The notes: generated by a model not told the origin, from the letters alone. 64,000 nt of DNA from Lederbergia wuyishanensis (GCF_022900255.1 NZ_JALIRM010000013.1:62001-126000), one strand, 5' to 3'; counted from the stretch's first letter, positions 18,037-26,833 are shown. Numbers and translations: made by a program.

Positions 18037-18216
18037 TTATTCCGGAGCTGCTACTCCCAATGCAGTTAATATGGCATCAAAGTATTCTTTTAACTTTGGC
18101 CCAATGAGTGCTATTGATCCGATACAAAAGACTGCAATAAGTCCAACCAACAACCCATACTCCGTCAATGCTTGTCCTTCTTCTTCCTTGAAAAGTCTCA
18201 TTACTTGATTCATCAT
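18037..18216 (-). CDS. flp: Flp/Tad major pilin precursor
   Basis: A 59-residue gene found by reading the gap between the peptidase and DUF192 genes. The precursor has a 14-residue leader ending EEEG, then mature QALTEYGLLVGLIAV with Glu at position 5, the class IVb Flp signature, and a hydrophobic helix. The C-terminus is short (ILTALGVAAPE). GGGGGA precedes a double ATG (18216, 18213). As first gene of the operon it is the structural subunit of the pilus. I saw no second flp copy. Confidence 0.92.
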   Translation of the reverse strand: MMNQVMRLFKEEEGQALTEYGLLVGLIAVFCIGSIALIGPKLKEYFDAILTALGVAAPE

Positions 18217-18254
18217 TGTTTACTTCCCCCTATAAAATTGTTTTTTGATGTTTT

Positions 18255-18426
18255 GTTCTGTATAAAGAACTTAACTGTAGTATATAGTGAACATAGTTAA
18301 ATGGAAATAGTCAAATTCACCCATTTGTTCTATATAGTGAACTTTTATCTTTCATTATCTCTTTTTTCCTCTCTTTTTCTCACTATTTCAATTTTTATAA
18401 AGAACATTTTGTTCTGTATAATGAAA
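18255..18426. promoter_or_regulatory. Cluster of SinR-like operator motifs in the flp/DUF192 divergent promoter
   Basis: The 240-bp divergent region holds repeated inverted GTTC...GAAC elements: GTTCTGTATAAAGAAC (18255-18270), GTTCTATATAGTGAAC (18327-18342) and GTTCTGTATAATGAAA (18411-18426). Single half sites include AAAGAAC ending at 18405 and a TATAGTGAAC copy near 18282-18292. The B. subtilis biofilm repressor SinR recognises GTTCTYT half-sites, and the first element carries GTTCTGT on one strand and GTTCTTT on the other. The motif resemblance is seen; the regulator identity is inferred. The sites overlap the A/T-rich stretch where the flp promoter must lie. Confidence 0.6.
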
Positions 18427-18456
18427 GTTGATAATGGGTCTAAAGGAGTGATATTT

Positions 18457-18783
18457 ATGCAAGCAAAAGAGATTCAACTGCCGTTAATCATTCATAGAGC
18501 GGATACATCGTGGAAACGTTTGAAGGGGTTATTGTTTTATAAAGAACCAATAATGGAGGAAGGGCTTCTTATTACTCCGTGCAATTCAATTCATATGTTT
18601 TTTATGAGATTTGCCATTGATGTCGTTTTTCTAGATCAAGCGAACAAAGTAGTGAAAGTTGTATCTGGTTTGAAACCTTGGAAAATGATCCCACCTGTAA
18701 GCAACGCTTATGCAACATTGGAGCTACCAACAGGAACGATTGCAAACCAACAAATTTCTATAGGAGATACGATTTCCTTATAA
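18457..18783 (+). CDS. DUF192 family protein
   Basis: A 108-residue cytoplasmic protein with the DUF192 core: RLKGLLFYKEP, EGLLITPCNSIHMFFMRFAIDVVFLD and the C-terminal ATLELPTGTIANQQISIGD. The family's biochemical function is not established. The frame opens at 18301, but TAAAGGAG lies just before ATG 18457, which I take as the start. It is transcribed divergently from the Tad operon and shares its putative operator cluster, which suggests common control. Confidence 0.85.
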   Translation: MQAKEIQLPLIIHRADTSWKRLKGLLFYKEPIMEEGLLITPCNSIHMFFMRFAIDVVFLDQANKVVKVVSGLKPWKMIPPVSNAYATLELPTGTIANQQISIGDTISL

Positions 18784-18796
18784 TTGAACAAAAAAA

Positions 18797-18825
18797 GCGG
18801 ATGTTGGCTATCACTCAACATCCGC
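18797..18825. terminator. Bidirectional terminator between the DUF192 and phosphoesterase genes
   Basis: Perfect arms GCGGATGTTG (18797-18806) and CAACATCCGC (18816-18825), with A-run on the left and T-rich stretch on the right. It serves both convergent genes. Confidence 0.88.
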
Positions 18826-18837
18826 TTCTTGTTTATA

Positions 18838-19767
18838 TTAATTTTCCTTTTTTCCCTTATGCTTGTAATGCGAAACCACTCTTCCATCGCCTATTCGAAC
18901 CCAACTATCAAACTCGCGTTTTCCTTCATATAATTGGATAACACGGCCTCCACGCTCAAGCCCTCCGTATACATTGTACCCAACAGAACGACCGTAGCAT
19001 AAAGAGATTCCATAAAGCTCCCCGCAAAAATCGTTATCATGGTCATGACCAACAAACGTACCCATAACGTCTCCTGTTTCAAGCATCGCTGCAAATAATC
19101 CACTATTGATTTTTGGTGAGCAGATCATTTCATTTTTAATCCCAGACATTTTCCCATATTTAAAAACATCATTGTATTCAGGTAAAGGGATATGAAAAAA
19201 TGCCAGTGCCGGAAGAGATTCTCCGTTTTCCCTTACATACTTCTTAGATTCTTCCATATACCATTGAACTTGATCATGATGGATCCACTCATAACCTCCT
19301 ATATTTCCAGGAGCATAAGCACCGGAGTCCATAAAATATAAAACAGATTCCATTTCATTATTACTCGCTGAATGAACAGGTAGAGAATAATTACCTACCC
19401 CATGAATATGATTCGGACCTGACTGTGCCAACGAATTTGCGTAGCCCTCTTGAATGTTAAATAGTTCTTCTCTCGTTATATTTGCTTCAGAGTCATGATT
19501 CCCGTACACAATCGCAAAAGGAATATTCCACTTATCAATATGGTCAAGTACTCTTCGATATGATTTTTCAGGCTGATCGACACCTTCACTCCAAATTAAA
19601 TCACCAGTAATTGCAATTAAATCTGGCATTTCAGCTTCTATTACTTTATCAATTACTTTAAATGTCTTAATGTCCTCCGCTTTTTCTATATCGCCACCAA
19701 TATGTAAATCTGTAAACTGAAGAATTTTAAATGTACCATCATAGCGAAACTTTAATTGTTCTCCCAT
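18838..19767 (-). CDS. Calcineurin-like metallophosphoesterase
   Basis: A 309-residue protein with all metal-binding motifs of the superfamily in order: QFTDLHIGGD, AITGDLIWS, VYGNHDSEA, FFHIPLPEY and GTFVGHDHDN. The resemblance is closest to the Dcr2/purple-acid-phosphatase-like branch. No signal peptide is visible, so it is probably cytoplasmic. It follows the MFS gene by 24 bp with a GAGGGGG ribosome site, so the two form an operon. The substrate is unknown, perhaps a phosphoester brought in by the transporter. Confidence 0.88.
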   Translation of the reverse strand: MGEQLKFRYDGTFKILQFTDLHIGGDIEKAEDIKTFKVIDKVIEAEMPDLIAITGDLIWSEGVDQPEKSYRRVLDHIDKWNIPFAIVYGNHDSEANITREELFNIQEGYANSLAQSGPNHIHGVGNYSLPVHSASNNEMESVLYFMDSGAYAPGNIGGYEWIHHDQVQWYMEESKKYVRENGESLPALAFFHIPLPEYNDVFKYGKMSGIKNEMICSPKINSGLFAAMLETGDVMGTFVGHDHDNDFCGELYGISLCYGRSVGYNVYGGLERGGRVIQLYEGKREFDSWVRIGDGRVVSHYKHKGKKEN

Positions 19768-19791
19768 TGTTTAGCCCCCTCAAATATATGT

Positions 19792-21021
19792 TCAAAATCC
19801 TAACCCTTCTACCGATTGACTTTTCACCTTTTGCCTTCGATGCTCTTTTAACCAAAAGAGAAATGCCATGAATAATAGCAAACTAGTAAACCAATATAGC
19901 CAAGGAAGACCGACAAAATCTAATACAATGAAACTTAATAACGGCCCTACAGCGGCTCCAAGATCTGCAAATAAAGTGTAATACGTCATTGTTTTTATGG
20001 CTAGCGGACCTTTTGATAAGTCAGCAGCCAAAGAATCGCTCGTTGTAATTAAAAAAGTACAGACCATTTGAAAAGCTAATATCATAATAAATAAAAAGAA
20101 GAAATTTCCTAAAATTGGTATGATGGCTAGAAACATGGATCCACCTAATAGAGCAATAGTTAAAAGCGGAATTCTTCCAAATTTAAGATCGGACCACTTA
20201 CCAATAGTAGGAGCTAAAAATGGATCAAACCCCATTTTGATCGATTGTACTACTCCCGTAACCGCTGCTGCTCCGATAGTCATTCCCCATATCAAAACAG
20301 TTCCTTCCATATGAAACTCAATCAATTTACTAATCGTAGTGAAAAAGACGCCATACACAACGAAAGCCACAAATAACCCGTTGAATAACACTTTTCTATG
20401 TTGTGCACTTCTTATAATAGAACCAGTTTTCTTCTCATCAGAATGCTCAACGTTTGATACATTAGGAATAAATTTAATTGCGAGTGGTATAGTTAAAGCA
20501 GCCAGAACTGCAAACCCTGTCGTAATCGGAGGAATGCCAATCAAATCACATAATAAACCACCAATTAACATTCCAAACAGGGTTCCTAATCCCCAAAGTC
20601 CATTATATAAGCCGATTAACTGTCCTCTCGTTTTTCCATCACTGCTTGAAATAACGGTTAAATATCCTCCAAGACGTAAAAAGGACCATGCGACGCCCCA
20701 TAAAATCCGGACTAACAAAAGTAGCCAAAAACCTTTCAATATTCCATACGAATAGGTTGAAACCGATGCCAGAATAATGGCAAATAAAACCCCTGTACGC
20801 TTGCTGATTTTATGATAACACCAGCCTACAACAGAATTAATCGGAATCCTGACAAAACGATTAATAGAAAGAAGGACTCCCACTTGCCACAACGAATCTA
20901 ACCCAAAGAATTTCCAGTAGATAGGTAGGACAATAAATAACATTTCATTCCCCAGCAAACAGATAGCTGTTATTAAAGCAATCGTAATAACTGGTCTTTT
21001 TTTCAAAACGAACTCCTGCAT
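19792..21021 (-). CDS. MFS transporter
   Basis: A 409-residue protein with about 12 hydrophobic segments and MFS features such as GQLIGLYNGLWGLGTLFGML after helix 4 and IGKWSDLKFGRIPLL between the halves. The C-terminus is basic and cytoplasmic. It is the first gene of a two-gene unit with the metallophosphoesterase. Substrate not predictable. Confidence 0.85.
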   Translation of the reverse strand: MQEFVLKKRPVITIALITAICLLGNEMLFIVLPIYWKFFGLDSLWQVGVLLSINRFVRIPINSVVGWCYHKISKRTGVLFAIILASVSTYSYGILKGFWLLLLVRILWGVAWSFLRLGGYLTVISSSDGKTRGQLIGLYNGLWGLGTLFGMLIGGLLCDLIGIPPITTGFAVLAALTIPLAIKFIPNVSNVEHSDEKKTGSIIRSAQHRKVLFNGLFVAFVVYGVFFTTISKLIEFHMEGTVLIWGMTIGAAAVTGVVQSIKMGFDPFLAPTIGKWSDLKFGRIPLLTIALLGGSMFLAIIPILGNFFFLFIMILAFQMVCTFLITTSDSLAADLSKGPLAIKTMTYYTLFADLGAAVGPLLSFIVLDFVGLPWLYWFTSLLLFMAFLFWLKEHRRQKVKSQSVEGLGF

Positions 21022-21193
21022 TTTAGCAATCCCTTCCCTCTATTATAAAAATCCGATCGTAAAATTATGAGCACCAATTTATTGGGACTGGAATTGCTTT
21101 TATATAATACTTAAAACAATATACAATAATTCGTCTGTTATTTCCTACATTTTTTTGCGTAAAAATATTTATAGGAAAATGGTTTCAAGTCGA

Positions 21194-21275
21194 ATGACAT
21201 TGTCATCCCCTTTTTAAGTTCAAAAACTGTAATATTATTTTAAAAAAATAAATAAGCGTGTAAATAATTGTCGAA
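21194..21275 (+). promoter_or_regulatory. Spo0A box and an inverted repeat upstream of the KinD-like kinase
   Basis: TTGTCGAA at 21268-21275 is an exact match to the Spo0A box, 43 bp before the TTG start. Further up, ATGACATTGTCAT (21194-21206) is a near-perfect dyad around TGACA/TGTCA. The surrounding 297-bp gap is otherwise A/T-rich with no gene. A single 8-bp match can occur by chance, but its place before a sporulation-type kinase makes it plausible. Confidence 0.5.
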
Positions 21276-21318
21276 TAATGGTAATATTAGAGAATAACGT
21301 TTAAGGGGAAGATCCTCG

Positions 21319-22833
21319 TTGCTTAAGTCGAATATCTTAAGGCTTGCAAAAAAATGGTTGATTTATCTAATGGTTACGTTGGTGCCTTCTATCATTATTA
21401 GTTGCATGCTAACTAACCAAAATATGGAAAATCAAAAATCAAAATATAAATTTAAAGCCCACCAAAGCGCAAAAATCCATGCAAATAATTTAAGTAACTT
21501 TATTGGAGAAACGATTGGTAGAGTAGAAATGCTGGCCACTTTGATCAATACTCAGCATGATGACTTAAATAATATATATGAAATCTTAAAAGAAACGCAT
21601 GAGCAGGACGATCGTTTTTCGGGTCTTTATCTAGTTGACCCTAAAGGGGATTTAGTCGTTAGCTCAAATCCTTTAAATCATTATGTCAATGTAAGCGACA
21701 GGCCTTATTTTCAAGAGTCTATTAAAACAGGGAAAACAACATTTTCAGAAACACATTTTGGACGTGTAACAAAACGATTTGTTATAACAGTAGCTATTCC
21801 TATTAGTCCAGATGCCATAACAAAAGGGGTATTGCTCGTCAGCATAAGACTAGATGAAGTAGAAAAATCCATTAAAAGTATATTAAAAGATGAAATTATC
21901 GTTGTTACTAATGTGGATGGAAAAACTGAAATTGAAACTAGTAAACCTATTCCAAATAAACATTATATTAATGCCAGTGCTGATATTACACAACTTCCAT
22001 GGACGATTACTGCAAAAGTATTAAACGATGAAGCCAAGTCATTTTGGGATTCCTTTATGTTTTTCCTTGTTTTAGTATTATTTATAATGAATTTATTATA
22101 TCTATTAGTTCATTACTATCTGTTGAACAAAAAAGGGAAAAAAGAGCGAGCACAAATGGAGCATCAAAAGATAGAGTTGCTCGGAAAGCTTGCAGCTAGT
22201 ACAGCGCATGAAATTCGAAATCCGCTGACTGGGATAAAGGGGCTAATCTCCCTATTGAGTGAAGAAAGTAAAGATCAAAAAGCACAATTTTACTATGGGG
22301 TCATTCAAAATGAGATTACTCGCATCAATGCAATTGTCAGTGAATTACTATTGCTCGGGCGTCCAACAGCATATACATTTGAAATATCAGATGCGAATAA
22401 CATCGTAAGAGAAATTGAACCAATTATACAATCTGAGACTAATTATATGAATGTGGGATTGACGATAAAATACTCCAAGGATGAATTGCCAATATCTTGT
22501 GTAAAGGACCAAATAAAGCAAGTTTTGCTCAATCTTACGAAGAATTCACTACATGCTATCGAAGGAGCAGACGGAACATTATCAATTACTCTAGAAAAAG
22601 TAGATGACGACTGTGTTATTCAAGTGATTGACAATGGGAAAGGGATTCCTGGGGAGAAAATTAATGAGGTATTTAATCCTTTCTTTACAATGAAAGAGGA
22701 AGGCTCGGGGTTAGGCTTAACAGTATGTAAAAAAATAATAGATTCCCATAACGGAACTATTGATATTCATAGCGTGGTAAATAAAGGGACTCAAGTTGAA
22801 ATTCGCATCCCGATCCACAAATCGGAAAAATAA
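21319..22833 (+). CDS. Orphan sensor histidine kinase, KinD-like, with extracellular Cache domain
   Basis: A 504-residue membrane kinase. Helix near residues 10-30, an extracellular Cache/PDC-like domain (DRFSGLYLVDPKGDLVVSS; VSDRPYFQESIKTGK; FGRVTKRFVITVAIPI), a second helix near residues 240-265, then HisKA with His297 in STAHEIRNPLTGIKGL, and the ATPase with N, G1 and G2 boxes (NLTKNSLHAI, DNGKGIP, GSGLGLTV). The HEIRNPLT.IKG pattern is typical of the phosphorelay kinases KinA-KinE, and the length is close to B. subtilis KinD. No response regulator is adjacent, as expected for such orphans. Start TTG behind AAGGGGA. Exact orthology is inferred. Confidence 0.8.
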   Translation: MLKSNILRLAKKWLIYLMVTLVPSIIISCMLTNQNMENQKSKYKFKAHQSAKIHANNLSNFIGETIGRVEMLATLINTQHDDLNNIYEILKETHEQDDRFSGLYLVDPKGDLVVSSNPLNHYVNVSDRPYFQESIKTGKTTFSETHFGRVTKRFVITVAIPISPDAITKGVLLVSIRLDEVEKSIKSILKDEIIVVTNVDGKTEIETSKPIPNKHYINASADITQLPWTITAKVLNDEAKSFWDSFMFFLVLVLFIMNLLYLLVHYYLLNKKGKKERAQMEHQKIELLGKLAASTAHEIRNPLTGIKGLISLLSEESKDQKAQFYYGVIQNEITRINAIVSELLLLGRPTAYTFEISDANNIVREIEPIIQSETNYMNVGLTIKYSKDELPISCVKDQIKQVLLNLTKNSLHAIEGADGTLSITLEKVDDDCVIQVIDNGKGIPGEKINEVFNPFFTMKEEGSGLGLTVCKKIIDSHNGTIDIHSVVNKGTQVEIRIPIHKSEK

Positions 22834-22854
22834 GGAGATAGAATCCTCTCCTTA
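22831..22854. terminator. Terminator after the sensor kinase
   Basis: TAAGGAGA (22831-22838) pairs with TCTCCTTA (22847-22854), followed by a T-run. The left arm includes the kinase stop codon and the right arm overlaps the end of the convergent GNAT gene. Confidence 0.8.
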
Positions 22855-23391
22855 TTTTTTTATTTGTTTATGAAAAATAAAAATAACCTCGTCTGGATTA
22901 TGTTTTAAACGTAATTGTTCTTTAATCTTTTTGCCTGTTTCATAATCCTCGATGTTCACTCTTTCAAGTTCTTCGTGATTATAGTTTTTTGCTACAAGTT
23001 CATATGGTTGAAAACCATTTTTCAAATAAAATCGTTCTACCTTTACATCATCTGCAGAACCTAGACCGAGTTTTGTATAACCTAAATGTTCTACTGCTTT
23101 TTCAAATTCCTCGATAAGCTTAGAGCCAATTCCTTTTCGCGCATATCCTTTTTCCTCGTCTAAATTTACCGCTATTCCATCAAGCTGTATCGCCTGAATA
23201 TCCCTTTTGGACGGACTACCATAACAAACTCCTACTAGTTCCCGGTCATTCATTGCAACCAGGTATAGATCGTGATTACTCTCTACCCTTAACGTAAATT
23301 CCTGGATACTCTCATCATCTAAGTATTCACATTGAAAGGCATAAGCTTTTTCGTAGTCTTCCTTTTTAATGGGGTTGATTTCTATATTCAT
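22852..23391 (-). CDS. GNAT-family N-acetyltransferase
   Basis: A 179-residue protein with the GNAT fold pattern: LYLVAMNDRELVGVCYGSP (strand 3-4), acetyl-CoA loop LDEEKGYARKGIGSKLIEEF with the R..G.G/A motif, and VERFYLKNGFQPYEL (motif B). GAGGTAG precedes the ATG. It ends convergent with the kinase gene, almost overlapping it. Substrate unknown. Confidence 0.87.
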   Translation of the reverse strand: MNIEINPIKKEDYEKAYAFQCEYLDDESIQEFTLRVESNHDLYLVAMNDRELVGVCYGSPSKRDIQAIQLDGIAVNLDEEKGYARKGIGSKLIEEFEKAVEHLGYTKLGLGSADDVKVERFYLKNGFQPYELVAKNYNHEELERVNIEDYETGKKIKEQLRLKHNPDEVIFIFHKQIKK

Positions 23392-23523
23392 AATCTACCT
23401 CGGAATTATTATTTTTAAAAACCTTTTTCGTTCCACATACCTTTGTTTAAGTGCAATCAATAGATTAGGAGCATAAATATCACATTTGCCTACCCAGTAC
23501 CTATATACGCCAATTTCAATTAA

Positions 23524-24990
23524 TTAAAATCTAGCATCTGGTCTATGACGAACAACATCAGAAGTAGCCAAATGAAACGTTAGTAAGCGATCCTTCATTT
23601 TCCTTAAAACATCAGCAAGTTCTGGATCATTTATTCGATTGTGAACTTCATGAGGATCAGCAGTTAGATCATATAATTCATCTTGTTCATATAATCTTTG
23701 TACATATTTGTAGTCCTTCGTCCGACACATGATCGCTTTCGTATGCTCTGGTCCTTCACTTCTTTGCATTTTTAATCGCGGATAATATAACGCTCCTGGC
23801 TGTTGTTGGTCGAGTGCCTCTAATTCCATACAATGCGTTTCGCCGTGGAGTCTTCCTCCTTCGGAAAATACTGCATCCCTATGTTCATCAATCTCCCCAG
23901 CAATAATCGGAAGAAGTGATTTACCAAAATGAGTATGCTCTGGCACAAATCCAAGCATGTCTTCTACAGTTGCCGGGAAATCAATTAATTCAACAAGAGC
24001 ATCGCGCACCCCTGGTTTGATTGGAACGTTTTTAGGCGGTTTGATGATAAACGGTACCCTCGTTAAACAATCTTCAAAGGTATTTTGATTTTTTTCAGCT
24101 AAATTAAAATCTCCAGTATAGTCGCCATGATCAGAGAAGAAGAAAATAGCAGTATCATCATACAATCCTGCTTCTTTTAAAGCATCCATAACCAAGCCAA
24201 ACTGATGATCAACTCGAGCACACATACCGTAGTATGTTGCTCTTAATTCAGTCCAGTTCTCTTCAGACCATGATTCTAAATTTTGGATTTCGGCAATTCC
24301 CTTCAACATACTTGCCTTTCCTTCAAACTCTTTAGGCGGTTTCACTCTTTCAGGAAGCTTACTGCGATCAATCAAACTAAACCAAGGTTCTTCTACTGCA
24401 TAAGGTGGATGCGGATACAAAATTGGTAGATAAATACACAATGGTTTATCCTTCGGCGCATTTTTTATCTGCTCGATTGCACCATGAATATAACCCCAAT
24501 CATTTTCAGCAAATCCTTTCAAACCATGGTTGTCATCTACTTGTCCACCAAAAAAAGAGTAGTATCCAGGGCTATCTTGATTCCCACGCCAATCAGAATT
24601 GCTTGTATACTTCGGAAAATCTGGTACATATTTTTCATCACAGTACTCAGAGAAATCCACATCGTTAGGAATTAAATCATTTTTTCCACCCCACCATACG
24701 TAGTAACCCATCTTTTTTAAAGTCCGCAATAATACAGGGTCTTCAGGCTGCATCATATGAAAAATAGTCCGATTCCCTTTTATATGTGGGTACCAGCCGC
24801 TCATAAAAGAACAACGACTTGGTGTACAAACTGGATTTTGACAAAAGGTACGCTCAAACGATACCGCTTCAGTTTCAACCAATCGATCAAGATTAGGTGT
24901 GACAGCTGCTGGATTGCCTAAATGTCCCATCACATCTCCTCGCCATTGATCCGGATTAAAAATAACGATATGCGGCAATTTTTTTGACAT
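23524..24990 (-). CDS. Sulfatase-family hydrolase (C-type, formylglycine)
   Basis: A 488-residue protein of the alkaline-phosphatase superfamily. The sulfatase signature CTPSR starts at Cys55, the residue converted to formylglycine by an activating enzyme. It also has IVIFNPDQWRGDV at the N-terminus with metal Asp, and FFFSDHGDYTGDF. No signal peptide is seen, so it is intracellular. The frame extends to 25041, but GGAGGG precedes ATG 24990 and the extension would overlap the upstream gene. It lies 20 bp after a TauE-type exporter gene. No formylglycine-generating enzyme gene lies in this window. A phosphonate monoester hydrolase is an alternative reading. Confidence 0.85.
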   Translation of the reverse strand: MSKKLPHIVIFNPDQWRGDVMGHLGNPAAVTPNLDRLVETEAVSFERTFCQNPVCTPSRCSFMSGWYPHIKGNRTIFHMMQPEDPVLLRTLKKMGYYVWWGGKNDLIPNDVDFSEYCDEKYVPDFPKYTSNSDWRGNQDSPGYYSFFGGQVDDNHGLKGFAENDWGYIHGAIEQIKNAPKDKPLCIYLPILYPHPPYAVEEPWFSLIDRSKLPERVKPPKEFEGKASMLKGIAEIQNLESWSEENWTELRATYYGMCARVDHQFGLVMDALKEAGLYDDTAIFFFSDHGDYTGDFNLAEKNQNTFEDCLTRVPFIIKPPKNVPIKPGVRDALVELIDFPATVEDMLGFVPEHTHFGKSLLPIIAGEIDEHRDAVFSEGGRLHGETHCMELEALDQQQPGALYYPRLKMQRSEGPEHTKAIMCRTKDYKYVQRLYEQDELYDLTADPHEVHNRINDPELADVLRKMKDRLLTFHLATSDVVRHRPDARF

Positions 24991-25010
24991 CTTCTTTCCC
25001 TCCAAGAAAA

Positions 25011-25730
25011 TCATTTCAGACTCTCTATTAATAAATAACAACCAGTAAAAAGAAGGATTATATAAGTAAAGATCCTAAACAAACGTTGATTTATTTTTAC
25101 GAATAAAAGCTGTCCAAAATACAATCCTATAATGACAAATGGCAATGCATACCCGCTTGATATCCAAATAGTTTTATTCGTACCAGCAAAAATAATCTGC
25201 ATTAATAAACTAAAAAAATAGATAAATAAATAGAAAGCTAGTGTCGTAGCACGCAATTTTTCCTTTTTGGAATCTATTCCTGAAAAATATAGTAATAAAG
25301 GCGGTCCCGGCATTCCTATACTTGTAGTTAGCATTCCAGATAAACTACCTGCCGAAAGGTCTCTTCCTTTTGTTTGTCGTATCCTTACTTTAAAAATAAG
25401 CAAAAACGTGAGCATTAAAATAATGATGCTAATTCCGAATTTCAGTTTATTCATGTCTGATAATAAAAAGACGATAATTCCAACTGGTAGTCCGGCAACG
25501 CTTCCAATAACGAATCTCTTTAACACACTATAATCAATATCGTTACGTATCTTGTAAATTAACGAACATGAAATGATTAAAGACAAAACTAGATTGATTT
25601 GAATAGCTTCTTTAGCTTCAAAAATCATAAGTAGAAATGGTGTAGCTAAAATTGAAAAACCAAAGCCTGTGCTCGTTTGTAAAATAGAAGCAACTAAGAT
25701 GATGGCAATAAAAATGATGACTGTATCCAA
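25011..25730 (-). CDS. TauE/SafE family sulfite/anion exporter
   Basis: A 239-residue membrane protein with about eight hydrophobic segments and the family motif near the N-terminus, LQTSTGFGFSILATP, echoed in the second half by SLSGMLTTSIGMPGPPLLLY. Members export sulfite, sulfoacetate or other anions. It directly precedes the sulfatase in one operon, which suggests that it removes a sulfur oxyanion released from the substrate or moves the sulfated substrate. The direction is inferred from family only. Confidence 0.85.
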   Translation of the reverse strand: MDTVIIFIAIILVASILQTSTGFGFSILATPFLLMIFEAKEAIQINLVLSLIISCSLIYKIRNDIDYSVLKRFVIGSVAGLPVGIIVFLLSDMNKLKFGISIIILMLTFLLIFKVRIRQTKGRDLSAGSLSGMLTTSIGMPGPPLLLYFSGIDSKKEKLRATTLAFYLFIYFFSLLMQIIFAGTNKTIWISSGYALPFVIIGLYFGQLLFVKINQRLFRIFTYIILLFTGCYLLIESLK

Positions 25731-25882
25731 GCAAGCACCTTCTTTTTATCTTGTGTTCTTTATTATATCACTTAAATTGTTGATGATTATGAATTTTTAG
25801 TATTTCCGAAACATATTAATTGACCTAATGGGCTGCTTATGGCTTATTGTAATAGTAGTAACATAAATAAGGGGGATTTTAC

Positions 25883-26809
25883 GTGAAGTACTTTCCAATT
25901 AAGAACACTAATTTAAACGTTTCCAATATTGTCATGGGGAATATGCGTATTACACAGCTTTCTCTTACTGAAATTGAAAACTTAATTCGCACTGCAATGG
26001 ATGAAGGAATCAATTTCTTCGATCATGCCGATATTTACGGCGGTGGAAAATGTGAGGAATTATTTGCTGAAGCAATCCAAATGAACTCCAGCATTCGTGA
26101 AAAAATGATTTTACAAAGCAAATGTGGTATTAACACGAAAGATAACTATTTTAACTTTTCAAAGGAACATATCATTTCCTCCGTTGAAGGTATTTTAGAT
26201 CGTTTAAAAACGGATTACCTTGATATTTTGCTTCTACACCGTCCCGATCCATTAATGGAGCCTGAAGAAGTAGCTGAGGCTTTTGATGAGTTACATAATA
26301 GCGGAAAAGTAAAGTATTTTGGGGTATCGAACCACAATCCTTTACAGATTGAATTACTTCAAAAATATGTTTCTCAAAAATTAGTCGTGAATCAGCTTCA
26401 ACTAAGCATTGCGCATACTCCAATGATTGATTCCGGGATAGCGTTAAATATGAATATCGACCAATCAGTCAATCGCGACAGCAGCATATTGGAATATTGC
26501 CGCCTTCATGACATCACGATTCAAGCATGGTCGCCTTACCAAACTGGTTTCTTTAATGGACCATTCTTAGGCGACACGGAAAACTTCCCTGAGTTAAATG
26601 AAGTCATTGATAAAATTGCTGAAAAATACGAAGTAACCAATACAGCAATTGCGACTGCATGGATTACACGTCATCCTGCAAATATTCAAGTGGTGCTTGG
26701 AACAACGAATGCTGGGCGTTTAAGTGACGCTTGTAAAGGTTCTGAAATTCCACTTACAAGAGACGAGTGGTATCAAATTTACAAAGCAGCTGGGAATATG
26801 GTTCCTTAA
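25883..26809 (+). CDS. Aldo/keto reductase (YdhF type)
   Basis: A 308-residue TIM-barrel oxidoreductase. Catalytic residues: Asp and Tyr in FFDHADIYGGGKCEE, Lys in ILQSKCGI, His in ILLLHRPDPLMEP. The cofactor stretch VVLGTTNAGRL is near the C-terminus. HRPDPLMEPEEVAEAF is typical of the E. coli YdhF branch. The start is GTG 25883 behind AGGGGGA. It is divergent from the TauE/sulfatase operon and followed by a terminator and a tandem repeat array. Confidence 0.9.
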   Translation: MKYFPIKNTNLNVSNIVMGNMRITQLSLTEIENLIRTAMDEGINFFDHADIYGGGKCEELFAEAIQMNSSIREKMILQSKCGINTKDNYFNFSKEHIISSVEGILDRLKTDYLDILLLHRPDPLMEPEEVAEAFDELHNSGKVKYFGVSNHNPLQIELLQKYVSQKLVVNQLQLSIAHTPMIDSGIALNMNIDQSVNRDSSILEYCRLHDITIQAWSPYQTGFFNGPFLGDTENFPELNEVIDKIAEKYEVTNTAIATAWITRHPANIQVVLGTTNAGRLSDACKGSEIPLTRDEWYQIYKAAGNMVP

Positions 26810-26833
26810 ATTTATTTGATATATGGAAAAGGG

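Noticed and set aside
18400-18416. Possible LexA/SOS box (AGAAC-ATTTT-GTTCT)
   Set aside because: The spacing between GAAC and GTTC is 5, not the 4 of the Bacillus SOS box, and the repeated GTTC-N8-GAAC elements nearby fit better with a SinR-like pattern.
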